64,000 bases of DNA from Ruegeria aquimaris (GTDB lineage Bacteria > Pseudomonadota > Alphaproteobacteria > Rhodobacterales > Rhodobacteraceae), in the NCBI RefSeq assembly GCF_025751555.1, contig NZ_JAOWLB010000001.1, forward strand, positions 372,001 through 436,000, in the 5' to 3' direction. Below are positions 21,633 to 31,534 of the stretch, piece by piece. The notes beneath the pieces were generated by a model. It was given only the letters and a program-made list of their open reading frames with translations, was not told where the DNA came from and ran no database searches. The position numbers and the translations under genes were made by a program. Numbering within the stretch: the stretch's first letter is position 1; every line of letters begins with the position of its first letter.

Positions 21633-23009
21633 TCAGGCGACGCGGAACCAGCTTGTCATGCCCGACATGGCATGACCCAGCATGTGACAATGCAACAGCC
21701 ACTTGCCCGGGTTATCCGCCACCAGCGCGATCTGCCGGGTTTCACCGGGCGGCACCAGCACCGTATCGCGCCAGGGGCCGGGCGTGCCATTGGCCCCGAT
21801 CAGGCGGAAATGATGACCATGCAGATGCATGCCGTGGTCGAAATTGGTCTCGTTGACAAAGGCGATCCTGTGCAGGCTGCCGCGCGCGGCATCCAGAAAC
21901 GGCGCCTCGGGCCGGTCGGCCCGCCCGTTGAGCGCCCAGAACTTGCCCAGTTGCGCAAGCTCCCGCCCGCCCATCTCGGTGTCACCCAGCATCGCGCTGT
22001 CGAGCCAGCGCATCGCCCCGCCCTGAAGCCGCATCTCGTGCAGCGGCGCCGCCGCAAGATCGCCAATCTCGGGCAGCGGATTGGGCGGCAGCGCTTCGGG
22101 CGCGGTCCGGCGCGCCTGTGCCGCCTGCCCGGTCACGTCGAACCGGCACAGACCATAGCCGCCATCGCGCTCGATACTCAGCAGGCTGGCCGCGGCGCCG
22201 CTCTCGGCAGTGACGTCCACAAACAGGTCCGCCCGCTGTGCCGGGGCCAGCGGAAAGGCACCGCTGACCACCAGCGGTGACTCCAACGGCATCCCGTCCA
22301 GCGCCACGATCCAGCCCTCCAGCCCGTCAAGCCCGACCTCAAGCACCCGCGCATTGGCGGCATTGACCAGCCGCAGGCGCAACCGCTCGCCGTTCTTCAC
22401 CTCGAAAGCAGGGTCAAAGCGACCATTCACCGTCAGCAGGTTGCCAAACCGCCCGGCATGGCTCAGGTCATGGCCGTTGTCGAAGTTCCCATCAAGCGCG
22501 GCGGTTTCCGGGTCAAGCCGCCAGTCATCCAGCATCAGCACGATATCCCGGTCGATATCGGGGGCCTTCGGCTCGTCCACGATCAGCGGCCCATACAGGC
22601 CGCGCGCCACCTGCTCCATCGAGCGGTTATGCGAATGGTACCAATAGGTACCGGCATCCGGCAACTCGAAATCATAGTCGAAACTGCCGCCCTGCGGCAC
22701 CGCCTCCTGCGTCAGGCCGGGCACGCCGTCCATCGTGTTGTCGATGCGGATGCCGTGCCAGTGCACCGCCGTCGGCTGCGGCAGGCGGTTGACCAGTCGG
22801 CGGGACACCCTGCCGCCCTGCGGCACCCGGATCTCGGTGCCGGGGGTGCCGCCGCCATAGCTCCAGATCGCGGTCTCGGGATATCCCCCGGGCGCGATCT
22901 GTTGGCGGCTCTCGGCCGCGACCAGCTCGGGCATGGCGGCAAAGGCGCGGCGCGGCAACAATGCCAGTGCTGCGCCAGTTGTCAGAATCTGTCTACGGGT
23001 AAGTTTCAT
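21633..23009 (-). CDS. Periplasmic multicopper oxidase, SufI/CueO-type
   Basis: A 458-residue secreted oxidase. The N-terminus MKLTRRQILTTGAALALL resembles a twin-arginine signal with cleavage after AFA, fitting export of a copper-loaded protein. All four copper-binding clusters are visible: AVHWHGI near residue 80, YWYHSHNRS near 122, HGMHLHGHHF near 395 and LLHCHMLGHAMSGM at the C-terminus (type 1 copper Cys-His-Met). Such enzymes oxidise Cu(I), Fe(II), Mn(II) or phenolics. Substrate not determinable. Sits alone, 101 bp from folB. Confidence 0.92.
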   Translation of the reverse strand: MKLTRRQILTTGAALALLPRRAFAAMPELVAAESRQQIAPGGYPETAIWSYGGGTPGTEIRVPQGGRVSRRLVNRLPQPTAVHWHGIRIDNTMDGVPGLTQEAVPQGGSFDYDFELPDAGTYWYHSHNRSMEQVARGLYGPLIVDEPKAPDIDRDIVLMLDDWRLDPETAALDGNFDNGHDLSHAGRFGNLLTVNGRFDPAFEVKNGERLRLRLVNAANARVLEVGLDGLEGWIVALDGMPLESPLVVSGAFPLAPAQRADLFVDVTAESGAAASLLSIERDGGYGLCRFDVTGQAAQARRTAPEALPPNPLPEIGDLAAAPLHEMRLQGGAMRWLDSAMLGDTEMGGRELAQLGKFWALNGRADRPEAPFLDAARGSLHRIAFVNETNFDHGMHLHGHHFRLIGANGTPGPWRDTVLVPPGETRQIALVADNPGKWLLHCHMLGHAMSGMTSWFRVA

Positions 23010-23104
23010 CGCGGGCCTCCGTGACCCGCAATATAGACGTGGTTTGCGCCTCTGCCAGCAGGCTTTCGGCAGGCATGCGCCAACCTGTTCGCGTGGTCAC
23101 CCGA

Positions 23105-23743
23105 TCAGTTGCTGGCGGTGCGCTGACCCGGGCTGTAAAACAGGTGAACGCCGATCTTGGCGGTCTGGGTGAACCGCCGCGCCCAGCTGGGTTTTACTGC
23201 GGTTGTGTGGTAATAGGTGGCGCCGCCCGTCAACTCCTCGGCCACCCCGTCCAGCGCCAGCCGGGCAACCTTGGCAACCCTTTCATAAGCGGCCTTCTCG
23301 GCAATGACGTCCTTGCGCCCGTCGCAGGTATAGGTGAACTGGCATTGGTACTTGCGGCCCGTCCCCTGCTTGATCACGCCACAGGGGGTATCGGGAAACC
23401 GCTCGCTCTGAACCCGGTTCAGGATCACTTCGGCTACCGCGAACTGACCCTTTACGGTCTCGCCGCGCGCCTCGAAATACAGCGCCTCGGCCAGACACGC
23501 CCATTGCTCGCCGCCCTGCGCCTTGGGCTGTTCGTCGATCCAGGTACGCGAGAACGACACCTCGACCGGGCCCGCGTCGGGTTGTGGCCGGAAGGCGTTC
23601 AGATAGTCGCGAAACCGCTTGCCTTTCGGCGCGGAAACGGCGGCCTTTTCGGCTTCCGGGCGCTCTGGCCCACGGTCTGCCATGGAAATATTCGGCACCG
23701 CGACCGCAGCCGACAGCAAGGCTGTCAGTAGAAATCGTTTCAT
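23105..23743 (-). CDS. Secreted cell-wall hydrolase, SleB/hydrolase-2 family
   Basis: A 212-residue periplasmic protein with a signal peptide (MKRFLLTALLSAAVAVPNISMA). The C-terminal 120 residues match the SleB-type lytic domain: CLAEALYFEARGE with its catalytic Glu, FAVAEVILNRVQSERFPDTPCGVI, QFTYTCDG and the GATYYHTTAVKPSW loop. It would cleave peptidoglycan glycan strands. ATG 23743 begins the signal; the longer frame from 23761 adds six residues. In non-spore-formers this family acts in growth or remodelling. Confidence 0.88.
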   Translation of the reverse strand: MKRFLLTALLSAAVAVPNISMADRGPERPEAEKAAVSAPKGKRFRDYLNAFRPQPDAGPVEVSFSRTWIDEQPKAQGGEQWACLAEALYFEARGETVKGQFAVAEVILNRVQSERFPDTPCGVIKQGTGRKYQCQFTYTCDGRKDVIAEKAAYERVAKVARLALDGVAEELTGGATYYHTTAVKPSWARRFTQTAKIGVHLFYSPGQRTASN

Positions 23744-23919
23744 ATCCAAAACCCCACACAAGGCATCCGCGCCGGTTCCTCCCCATGTCGGCGCAGGGGT
23801 GCCAATACCTCAGAGTTTCGCAAAGGTCCAGTTTTAGCGAAATTGCAAGGGTGTAACGACTGAAAACACAGAGATTTTTACACCGCAGAGTCTGTACATC
23901 ACCACAACATGCAGTGATC

Positions 23920-26469
23920 TTACCCCTCACTCATACCAAGTTTATCCGATATGGCCAATTGTGCCGCAGCCAGGCGCGCGACCGGTACACGGAAGGGGGA
24001 ACAGGACACATAGTCAAAACCGGCAGCCCTGCAAAAGGCGATTGATTCGGGGTTGCCGCCATGTTCGCCACAGACTGAAACGGTTACTTCAGGCTTGGAC
24101 TTGCGGCCCCGTTCCACCCCGAGTTTCAGCAATTCGCCCACGCCATCCTGGTCCAGCACATGGAACGGATCTTCGGTGAATACCCCTTGCCGGACATAGA
24201 CCGACATGAACCGCCCCGCATCGTCGCGTGACAGGCCATAGGTCATCTGCGTCAGGTCATTGGTGCCGAAACTCAGGAACGAGGCGCAATGCGCGATCTC
24301 GTCGGCCCGCAGACAGGCACGCGGCGTCTCGACCATCACGCCCAGGCGATAGTCGAATTCCTGCCCCCGCTCCGAGGCGACGGCCGCCGCCACCGCGTCG
24401 ATGCGCGCCTTGACCAGTTCCACCTCGCGCTTGGCCGAAACCAGCGGAATCATCACCTCGGGCACCACCGGTTTACCCTTGCGGCTGGCCTCCAGCGTCG
24501 CCTCGAAAATGGCGCGCGCCTGCATGTCGTAGATCTCGGGCACGGTCACGCCCAGACGTACGCCGCGCAGGCCCAGCATGGGGTTATACTCGGTCATCGC
24601 CTCGACCCGGCGGGTCACATCGCTGACCGGAATGTCCAGCGCCTCGGCCAGCTCACGCTGACCGGCGCGCGTGGTCGGCAGGAACTCGTGCAGTGGCGGG
24701 TCGAACAGGCGGATACAGACCGGCTTGCCCTCCATGATGCGGAAAAGCTGCACAAAATCGTCCCGCTGCATCGGCAGCAGCCGTTCCAGCACGGCCTTGC
24801 GCCCCGAGGGCGTGGCAGCAAAGATCATCTCGCGCATCACCGTCAACCGGCCGGGATCAAAGAACATATGCTCGGTCCGGCACAGCCCGATCCCCTGCGC
24901 GTCAAAATTGCGCGCCGTCTGCGCATCCGCCGGCGTGTCGGCATTGGCGCGGATGCCGATATCGCGCTCGGCATCGGCCCAGGCCATAAGCGTCTGGAAA
25001 CTGTCGTCCAGCGCCGCCTCCATCATCGCAGGCTCGCCCGCCAGAACCTGCCCGGTGCTGCCGTCGATGGTCAGGATGTCACCGGTGCGGAACACCCGCC
25101 CGTCGGGCGCCTTGATCATCCGCACCTTGGTCTGGAACTCCATCTCGGAGGCGCCAACGATGCAGGGCAGGCCCAGACCCCGCCCGATCACCGCCGCGTG
25201 GCTGGTCATGCCGCCCCGTTCGGTCAACACCGCCACGGCGGCATGCATGCCGCGCACATCCTCGGGCGCGGTCTCGCGCCGCACCAGCACACAAGGCTCG
25301 CCGCGCGCCGCGCTGGCCTGCGCCTCGGCCGCGGTGAACACGATCTTGCCCGTGGCCGCCCCCGGGCTGGCGGCGATGCCGGTGGTCAGCACATCCCGCT
25401 TGGCCTGCGGATGCACCTGCCGGTGCAGCAACTCGTTCACAGAATGCGGGTCGATCCGCATCACCGCCTCTTGCGGCGGGATGATGCCGTCTTCGGCCAG
25501 CCGCACCGCGATGCGCAGCGCCGCACGCGCGCTGCGCGGCACCCGCACCCCGTCGAGAATATGCACATGGCCATTCTCGATCACAAATTCGACCTGCATC
25601 TCCTCGCGCAGCTTCTCGCGCATCAGCGCCGCATGCTGCTTGAGCGCCGCAAAGGCCTCGGGCGCCACATCTTCCAGCGCGACGCCGCGCGGATCCTTTT
25701 CCAGATAAAGCGCCTCGGCCCCTGCCCCCAGCGCGTCGCGCCCCTGGCTCTGGCTCAGGTACCGGCCGGTGATCTGTGGAAGCCCGGTGGCCGGTTCCAC
25801 CAGTTGCAGCACGCCCGATCCGCATTCGCCCTGGCCGAGACCCGGGATCATCTCCTGCACCACGAGACCCAGGCCCGCATCGGCCGGAGCGCCCTTGGCC
25901 TGACGCAGCAGGCGGGCCGAGGTGCCCTCCCACGCCCGCGCCATCGAGCGCAGCACCGCGGCCAGTTGTTCGCCCGGATCCTGCGGGAAGTTCTCGTCGG
26001 TCTCGTCCTCATAGGCGCGCAAGCTCTGGCGCAGCCCCTCGCGGCCGTCGGCCTCGATCTCGTCGAACACATCCGGGTCGAGCCGGGCCACGTGAATGGC
26101 AAAGGTCTGCACGAAGCGCAGGTAGAGCGCCGCCGCCGCCTCGGCCCCCATCTTGTCGCTGAGTTCGACAAAACGCGCATCGTTCATGCCGATGTTCAGC
26201 ACCGCCCCCGGTCCGCCCCAGTCGGGATCCTCGGAACTGGGCCGCACGCACAAAAGCGCGGTCGGCTCGAACTGGCTGACGATGGCGCCGATATCGGGCA
26301 GCTGTCCCTGCGCAATGTCATGCACCGCCGAAAACGACAGCGCCACCGTGCGCGGCACCGGCAGGTCGAGCCGCACCAGCCGTTGCAGGCATTTCGCGCG
26401 CCCGCCATGGGTTGCCGTTGCCACCGGCGCGGTGGCGGTGATCAGCGTGGTGTTGGGATTATTCTGCAC
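23920..26469 (-). CDS. ppdK: Pyruvate, phosphate dikinase
   Basis: Interconverts pyruvate, ATP and phosphate with phosphoenolpyruvate, AMP and pyrophosphate. An N-terminal ATP-grasp domain is followed by the phosphohistidine domain (GGMTSHAAVIGRGLGLPC) and the C-terminal PEP/pyruvate barrel with GLCRTEHMFF, FGTNDLTQMTYG and catalytic cysteine in VCGEHGGNP. Start GTG 26469 has AAGG upstream; the frame continues to 26538 but that extension lacks support. At 849 residues it is near normal length but the first segment (THGGRAKCLQRLVRL) is short compared with classical PpdK. Confidence 0.9.
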   Translation of the reverse strand: MQNNPNTTLITATAPVATATHGGRAKCLQRLVRLDLPVPRTVALSFSAVHDIAQGQLPDIGAIVSQFEPTALLCVRPSSEDPDWGGPGAVLNIGMNDARFVELSDKMGAEAAAALYLRFVQTFAIHVARLDPDVFDEIEADGREGLRQSLRAYEDETDENFPQDPGEQLAAVLRSMARAWEGTSARLLRQAKGAPADAGLGLVVQEMIPGLGQGECGSGVLQLVEPATGLPQITGRYLSQSQGRDALGAGAEALYLEKDPRGVALEDVAPEAFAALKQHAALMREKLREEMQVEFVIENGHVHILDGVRVPRSARAALRIAVRLAEDGIIPPQEAVMRIDPHSVNELLHRQVHPQAKRDVLTTGIAASPGAATGKIVFTAAEAQASAARGEPCVLVRRETAPEDVRGMHAAVAVLTERGGMTSHAAVIGRGLGLPCIVGASEMEFQTKVRMIKAPDGRVFRTGDILTIDGSTGQVLAGEPAMMEAALDDSFQTLMAWADAERDIGIRANADTPADAQTARNFDAQGIGLCRTEHMFFDPGRLTVMREMIFAATPSGRKAVLERLLPMQRDDFVQLFRIMEGKPVCIRLFDPPLHEFLPTTRAGQRELAEALDIPVSDVTRRVEAMTEYNPMLGLRGVRLGVTVPEIYDMQARAIFEATLEASRKGKPVVPEVMIPLVSAKREVELVKARIDAVAAAVASERGQEFDYRLGVMVETPRACLRADEIAHCASFLSFGTNDLTQMTYGLSRDDAGRFMSVYVRQGVFTEDPFHVLDQDGVGELLKLGVERGRKSKPEVTVSVCGEHGGNPESIAFCRAAGFDYVSCSPFRVPVARLAAAQLAISDKLGMSEG

Positions 26470-26561
26470 TGCGGCACCTTTTGGTTTGGGTGCAGAATAA
26501 GGGCGTTTGGGGCTGGCGCAAGCGCGTTCTGGCCGCATGCCGCGCCAGTGGCGACCGGGGA

Positions 26562-26592
26562 ATTGAGTATTTGTGTCCAGAAAGAAGCAGCA
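26562..26592 (-). repeat. Degenerate dispersed intergenic element (copy 4)
   Basis: Only the CTTCTTTCTGG and AAATACTC parts remain (minus strand); the GGGGGC hairpin is not recognisable. It lies in the 226-bp gap between ppdK and glyS; the rest of the gap shows GC-rich unassigned sequence and no gene. Confidence 0.5.
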
Positions 26593-26695
26593 GGGGGTGC
26601 CCGGCCCGGCGCCCGCCTGCCAAGATCAGGGATCCCCCGGGGCTCCGCCCGTTCGGCGTTGATATCGGTCCACCGGACCGATATCCGGGCGCACC

Positions 26696-28903
26696 TCACC
26701 CCTCGATGCGGGTCAAATCGGCGGTGCTGGAACAGACCTTGCGGATCTGGCTGAGCAGGTTCAGGCGGTTGCGGCGCACCACCTGATTGTCGGAATTGAC
26801 CTGCACCTGATCAAAGAAGGCATCGACCGGCGCGCGCAGGGCGGCCATGGCCGTCATCGCAGCGGCAAAATCCTCTGCCTTGAGCGCGACATCGATGGTG
26901 GCCTCGGCCTGCTCCAGCGCGACAAACAGCGCCTTTTCGCTGTCGGCCTCGGCGAATTTGATATCGGCGCCAAAGGAGTATTCGACCCCGTCCTTTTCCT
27001 CGGCCTGGGTCAGGATGTTGTTGGCGCGCTTGAAGCCCTGCACCAGGTTCTCGCCATCCTCGGTCGCGATCACGGCGTTGAGCGCGCGGGCACGTTTGAC
27101 CAGCAGGTTGAGGTCGTCATTGCCCTCCATCGCGATACAGGCGTCGATCACGTCGTGGCGGATGCCCTCATCACGCAGGAAGACCTTGAGCCGGTCGTGG
27201 ATGAAGGAAAGCAGATCGGCGGAAAGATCCGGCACATCCCCGGCCAGCGCCTCCAATGCACCAGGATCGCCCAGCTTCCCCTTGATGGTCTCAAAGGCGG
27301 CGCCGAACACGCCATGGTCGGCGATCTCGTCGAGCAGGTCTGACAGCGCGGCCGCGCCATTGCTGGCATGGTACTTGTGCCGCACCAGCTGCGCGTCGAT
27401 GGGCCGATCGAGCCGCAGGCGCAGGTCGTTTGTCAACACCAGCCTTATCACCCCCAGCGCCGCGCGGCGCAGCGCGAAGGGGTCTTTCGAACCGGTGGGC
27501 TTCTCGTCGATGGCCCAGAAGCCGGTCAGCGTATCCAGCTTGTCGGCCAGCGCCACGGTGACAGAAAGAGGCGCGGTGGGCACGTCATCCGAGGGACCAA
27601 GCGGCGCGTAATGCTCTTGCGCCACGGCGGCGATGGTGGCGTCATGGCCCGCGGCCTCGATGTAATAGCGGCCCATTAACCCCTGAAGTTCGGGGAATTC
27701 GAAGACCATCTCGGAACTCAGGTCGGCCTTGGCAAGGGTCGCGGCCTGTTCGGCCTGTGTGGCATCCGCGCCGACAATCGGGGCCAGATCGCGCGCCAGC
27801 GCGGCGATGCGGCGGATGCGGTCGCCCTGCGACCCGAGCTTGTTGTGGAAGGTCACGTTTTCCAGCGCGTCCGTCCAGTCGGACATGCCCGCCCGCGCCA
27901 CGCGCAGATCGTTGTCCCAGAAGAACTTGGCATCGGCCAGACGCGCCGACAGCACCTTTTGATTGCCCGCCAGGATGGTGGCGCCGTTATCAGCAGTCTC
28001 ACGGTTGGCAACGGTGACAAACCGTTCGATCCGGCCGGTTTTTGGATTGCGGACCGAGAAGAACTTCTGATGCTCGCGCATCGAGGTTTGCAGCACCTCC
28101 GCCGGCAGGTCCAGGAACTCCGCCCCGATCTGCCCCATCAGCACGACGGGCCATTCGACCAGGCCCGCGACCTCGGCCAACAGCCCCTTGTCCTCGACCA
28201 GTTCCAGCCCGGCGGCAAAGGCCAGGTTCTGAGCGTCGTTCCAGATATGCTCGGCCCGCTCGGCCGGGCCCAGCACCACAAAGGCGCGCTTGAGCTTGGC
28301 CTGATAGTCCTCGAACGAGGTGACGGAGAACCGCGCGGGCGCCATGAAACGGTGACCGGCGGTGCTGTCGCCCGCCGTGATCCCGTCGATATCGAGCGGC
28401 ACCACCTCGGCCCCGGCCTCGGTCGTCAGGATGCACAGGATCGACTGCAACGGCCGCACCCAGCGCAAGGACCCCGCGCCCCAGCGCATCGACTTGGGCC
28501 AGGGAAAGTTGCGAATGGTGTCTTCCAGCACCTCGGCCACGATCGCCGCCGCCGGGCGGCCCGGCTTTTCGACGGTGGCAAAGTAAATCGCGCCCTTGGG
28601 CGTTTCCCGCTCTTCCAGCTGGTCGCGGGTGATCCCGGCGCCGCGCAGGAAACCCTCGACCGCCTGCTCGGGCGCGCCGACCTTGGGACCCTTGCGTTCT
28701 TCACGCAGGGTCGGGCTTGCATCCAGCAGCCCCTCAACCGCCAATGTCAGACGGCGCGGCGTCGTCAGCGCTGCGGCATGGGCATAGGTCAGGCCCGCCT
28801 CGACCAGACCGTCGGTGATCCGCTTTTTCAGGTCCTCACCGGCACGCGCCTGCATGCGGGCGGGGATTTCCTCGGAAAACAGTTCGATCAGCAGGTCGGG
28901 CAT
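26696..28903 (-). CDS. glyS: Glycine-tRNA ligase, beta subunit
   Basis: Beta subunit of the bacterial alpha2-beta2 glycyl-tRNA synthetase, which binds tRNA-Gly and helps charge it. Starts MPDLLIELFSEEIPARMQ, the conserved N-terminus; SMREHQKFFSV is in the middle and the ADKLDTLTGFWAIDEKPTGSKDPFALRR motif (split across an HD-like region) is intact; the C-terminal anticodon-binding domain is present. 735 residues is slightly longer than the E. coli protein (689). It is separated from glyQ by four genes. Confidence 0.97.
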   Translation of the reverse strand: MPDLLIELFSEEIPARMQARAGEDLKKRITDGLVEAGLTYAHAAALTTPRRLTLAVEGLLDASPTLREERKGPKVGAPEQAVEGFLRGAGITRDQLEERETPKGAIYFATVEKPGRPAAAIVAEVLEDTIRNFPWPKSMRWGAGSLRWVRPLQSILCILTTEAGAEVVPLDIDGITAGDSTAGHRFMAPARFSVTSFEDYQAKLKRAFVVLGPAERAEHIWNDAQNLAFAAGLELVEDKGLLAEVAGLVEWPVVLMGQIGAEFLDLPAEVLQTSMREHQKFFSVRNPKTGRIERFVTVANRETADNGATILAGNQKVLSARLADAKFFWDNDLRVARAGMSDWTDALENVTFHNKLGSQGDRIRRIAALARDLAPIVGADATQAEQAATLAKADLSSEMVFEFPELQGLMGRYYIEAAGHDATIAAVAQEHYAPLGPSDDVPTAPLSVTVALADKLDTLTGFWAIDEKPTGSKDPFALRRAALGVIRLVLTNDLRLRLDRPIDAQLVRHKYHASNGAAALSDLLDEIADHGVFGAAFETIKGKLGDPGALEALAGDVPDLSADLLSFIHDRLKVFLRDEGIRHDVIDACIAMEGNDDLNLLVKRARALNAVIATEDGENLVQGFKRANNILTQAEEKDGVEYSFGADIKFAEADSEKALFVALEQAEATIDVALKAEDFAAAMTAMAALRAPVDAFFDQVQVNSDNQVVRRNRLNLLSQIRKVCSSTADLTRIEG

Positions 28904-28912
28904 GGTCGGTCC

Positions 28913-30124
28913 TTAGAAATTGACGATCATCTGGATGACGACCGCATTGGCGATATCCACAAAAAAGGCGGATACAAGGGGGAGCACGATAAAGGCAAGA
29001 GGCGACGGGCCATAGCGCTTGGTCACGGCGGTCATATTTGCAATCGCGGTGGGCGTCGCGCCCAGCGCAAAGCCGCCAAACCCTGCCGCCAGCACCGCCG
29101 CGCGATACCCGCCACCCATGGCGCGGAACAGGACCAGCAGGATGAAGCCCACCGCAAACAGTGTCTGAAGCGCGATGATCACCGCCAGCGCCAGCCCGGT
29201 CTCGGCAATGGTCCAGAGTTGCAGGCTCATCAGCGACATCGCCAGGAACGCGCCCAGCGCAAATTCCGAGATCAGCGCCAGCGTCGGGGTGCGCGACACG
29301 CGCGGGGCGCGTGGAAACAGCGCCGTGCGCAGGTTGCCCACCGCGATGGCGGTCAGCAGGCAGGGCACGAAGAGCGGCAGTTTCAGCCCCATCTGGTCGA
29401 TGGTTTCATGCAGAGCAAATCCCAGCAGGATCGCCACATTCAGCGTCAGCAACACCCGCATCAGCGATTTGTGGTCGATCCGGGGCGGCTCCTCGTCCGC
29501 CTCATTGGGGATGCCGACCGTCAGCTCTTCGTCCGGGCGGTTCGGGGTCAGCTGGCGGCTGTCCACCAGCCAGGTGGCAATCGGCCCGCCGATCAGCGCC
29601 GCGATCACCAGACCCAGCGTCGCCACCGCGACCCCCAGTTCGGTGGCCGAGGTCAGGCCCGTGGCCTGCGCCACCTCGGGCGCCCAGGCAATGGCGGTGC
29701 CATGTCCCCCGATCAGCGACGCCGAGCCAAATAGCACCCCCGCCTGTGCCGGAAACCCGAAGATCACCGCGCCCAGCACCCCGATGACATTCTGCGCCAC
29801 GATGGTCAGCAGGGTCAGCACCAACAGGATCGCCAGCGGCTTGCCGCCCGCGACCAAATCGCCAAGCCGCGCGTTCAGCCCGATCCCGGTAAAGAACAGC
29901 ACCAGCAGGAAATCGCGCCCTGCCAGGTCAAAGTCCAGCTCGATCCCGAACCCGGCATACAGCCCCAGCACCACCAGCGAGGCCAGCAACCCACCCGTCA
30001 CCGGTTCGGGAATGCTGAAGCGCTCCAGAAACGGCAGCCGGTCGTTGATCCGCACACCGATCAGATAGACCGCAAGACCCAGGGTCACGGTCATGAAGGC
30101 GGATATCTCCAGTGTCCCGGTCAC
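28913..30124 (-). CDS. gltS: Sodium/glutamate symporter
   Basis: A 403-residue inner-membrane protein with about ten helices, like E. coli GltS (401). The two inverted repeats carry GLLASL and the GGHGTAIAWAP loop near residue 165, and the second GGFALGATPTAIANM loop near residue 365, both typical of the family's re-entrant loops. GTG 30124 is preferred because the upstream frame would overlap the next gene. Takes up L-glutamate with Na+. It lies 10 bp after glyS's start, an operon position. Confidence 0.92.
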   Translation of the reverse strand: MTGTLEISAFMTVTLGLAVYLIGVRINDRLPFLERFSIPEPVTGGLLASLVVLGLYAGFGIELDFDLAGRDFLLVLFFTGIGLNARLGDLVAGGKPLAILLVLTLLTIVAQNVIGVLGAVIFGFPAQAGVLFGSASLIGGHGTAIAWAPEVAQATGLTSATELGVAVATLGLVIAALIGGPIATWLVDSRQLTPNRPDEELTVGIPNEADEEPPRIDHKSLMRVLLTLNVAILLGFALHETIDQMGLKLPLFVPCLLTAIAVGNLRTALFPRAPRVSRTPTLALISEFALGAFLAMSLMSLQLWTIAETGLALAVIIALQTLFAVGFILLVLFRAMGGGYRAAVLAAGFGGFALGATPTAIANMTAVTKRYGPSPLAFIVLPLVSAFFVDIANAVVIQMIVNF

Positions 30125-30143
30125 CTGTCCGCGCCTGCTCCGC

Positions 30144-30668
30144 TCAACTCTCGGGCCGGGCTGGGCATTCCTCGCCAACCACGGTGCCGTCATAGGCCTT
30201 TTGCCCGCAATTGTTCAGCACATGCCAGGCATAGCCCCGCCCGTCCTCGGTCACCGCAACGATGCGGTCGACGCCATAATGGACGTTCTTGGCCCCCAGA
30301 TAGGCCCGCGCCCGGCCACTTTTCAGCGCCTCGTCGATCTGGCCTGTATCATAGCAGTCGAACCAGGAGGGCGCGGTCAGCGGTTCGGGGTTCTCGACCG
30401 GGGTATAGGCCGCGCTCAGCGTGTCGAGATCAAGCGTGGTGGTGAAACAGGCGCGATAACGGATGGGGGAACTGTCGGCGTCGATGGCCTGGAACCCGTC
30501 ATAGGCGATGACCTCCGCCTTGTCGCCGCCCTGCGGCACCAGCGTCACATCCTGCCCCGGGCGCGGCTCGACCTCGTAATAATAGCCGTAAACCTGAAGG
30601 TAATACATCGACAGGCCCGCGCTTATGGCGCAGAGCGCCAGCAGGATGACAAGAACTTTGCCGGTCAT
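30144..30668 (-). CDS. Conserved single-pass membrane protein (DUF6446-like)
   Basis: 174 residues: an uncleaved signal anchor at residues 4-24 followed by a periplasmic domain with four cysteines (ACFTTTL, WFDCYDTG, NNCGQ, EECP) that may form two disulfides. It resembles the uncharacterised DUF6446 family often found near glyS/glyQ in Rhodobacterales. GGAGAGAG precedes the ATG. Function unknown. Confidence 0.7.
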   Translation of the reverse strand: MTGKVLVILLALCAISAGLSMYYLQVYGYYYEVEPRPGQDVTLVPQGGDKAEVIAYDGFQAIDADSSPIRYRACFTTTLDLDTLSAAYTPVENPEPLTAPSWFDCYDTGQIDEALKSGRARAYLGAKNVHYGVDRIVAVTEDGRGYAWHVLNNCGQKAYDGTVVGEECPARPES

Positions 30669-30811
30669 GTCTCTCTCCTTTTCCCGCTCCGCCAGTATTC
30701 ACATGGGCAGAATCGGGCCGATTGCCGTCTGCGCCTTGATGTAGGACAGCGCCCCGGGATACCAGCTTTGCCGGGATATTTTTTGCAGATCCTGTTCCGG
30801 TTCCACGCTGA

Positions 30812-31390
30812 TCAGTTGATCGGCTTCTTCTTCGGCTGCCAACGTTTGGCGAGTTTGAGAACGTCGAGGCGGAGTTCGTCGCTTTCGGGAATGTTCGGAT
30901 CAAACTCGCCGCCGTACCATGTCCTGAGATCGGCATGTTCCGGGTGTCCGGGATCGCCGATCGCCTCAAGAAACGCTTCATATCCCGGGACCCCGCCCAC
31001 ATCCTCGGGCGGACAACGGCCCGCGATATCCGTGAGACGTGGGTAAAGCGCGCCGGGGACAGGCTCGCCGGTCGCGCCGATCCTGATCTTGTGCTCCCAG
31101 CTGTCGCCAAAATCGTAGAGATAGGTGATGGTGCTTGCGCCGGTGTCCTCGATGACCCTGGCAAGGGTGGTCTTGTTCGCGGGCAGATCATCGCCGCCAA
31201 AATCCGGGTCGGGCAGCCCCCATGTCGTACCGCCCGCCTCGAACATGTAAAGATGCGAGTTGGTCCATCCCATGGCGGCCTGGAGGGTCAGGTGCAGACG
31301 GTCAAGGCGAATGTCGGCGGGCACCTGCAAGGAGCGTGTCACTGCGGGGTCGATGTCTTCAAGCGTGATGGTCAGTTCGATGATGCGCAT
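30812..31390 (-). CDS. Plasmid pRiA4b ORF-3-like family protein
   Basis: 192 residues matching the pRiA4b ORF-3 family: an N-terminal ubiquitin-like-fold stretch (TITLEDIDPAVTRSLQVPADIRLDRLHLTLQAAMGW), then YLYDFGDSWEHKIRI and the CPPEDVGGVPGYEAFLEA signature. The family is widespread, usually on mobile DNA or beside transposases, and has no firm function. Here it sits between two genes of the gly cluster with loose 143-bp gaps on each side, suggesting late insertion. Confidence 0.85.
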   Translation of the reverse strand: MRIIELTITLEDIDPAVTRSLQVPADIRLDRLHLTLQAAMGWTNSHLYMFEAGGTTWGLPDPDFGGDDLPANKTTLARVIEDTGASTITYLYDFGDSWEHKIRIGATGEPVPGALYPRLTDIAGRCPPEDVGGVPGYEAFLEAIGDPGHPEHADLRTWYGGEFDPNIPESDELRLDVLKLAKRWQPKKKPIN

Positions 31391-31534
31391 GGCTCGCCCT
31401 TCTGTCCGGTCTCAGCATCTCCGGGACAACAGCGCGTCGATCCCGGATCGCGTATGGCCCTGCGGTTGCGGTCGACCTGGCACGGGTCGACGACGGTCGC
31501 TCTGTCTGCTCTGCGCCCTTTCGCCACAACCCGC

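Noticed and set aside
26470-26538. ATG at 26538 as the ppdK start
   Set aside because: The extra 23 residues have no family similarity and GTG 26469 has AAGG at good spacing.
24289-26754. Long plus-strand frame opposite ppdK
   Set aside because: Antisense to an enzyme with complete catalytic motifs; composition is that of a shadow, with no recognisable domain.
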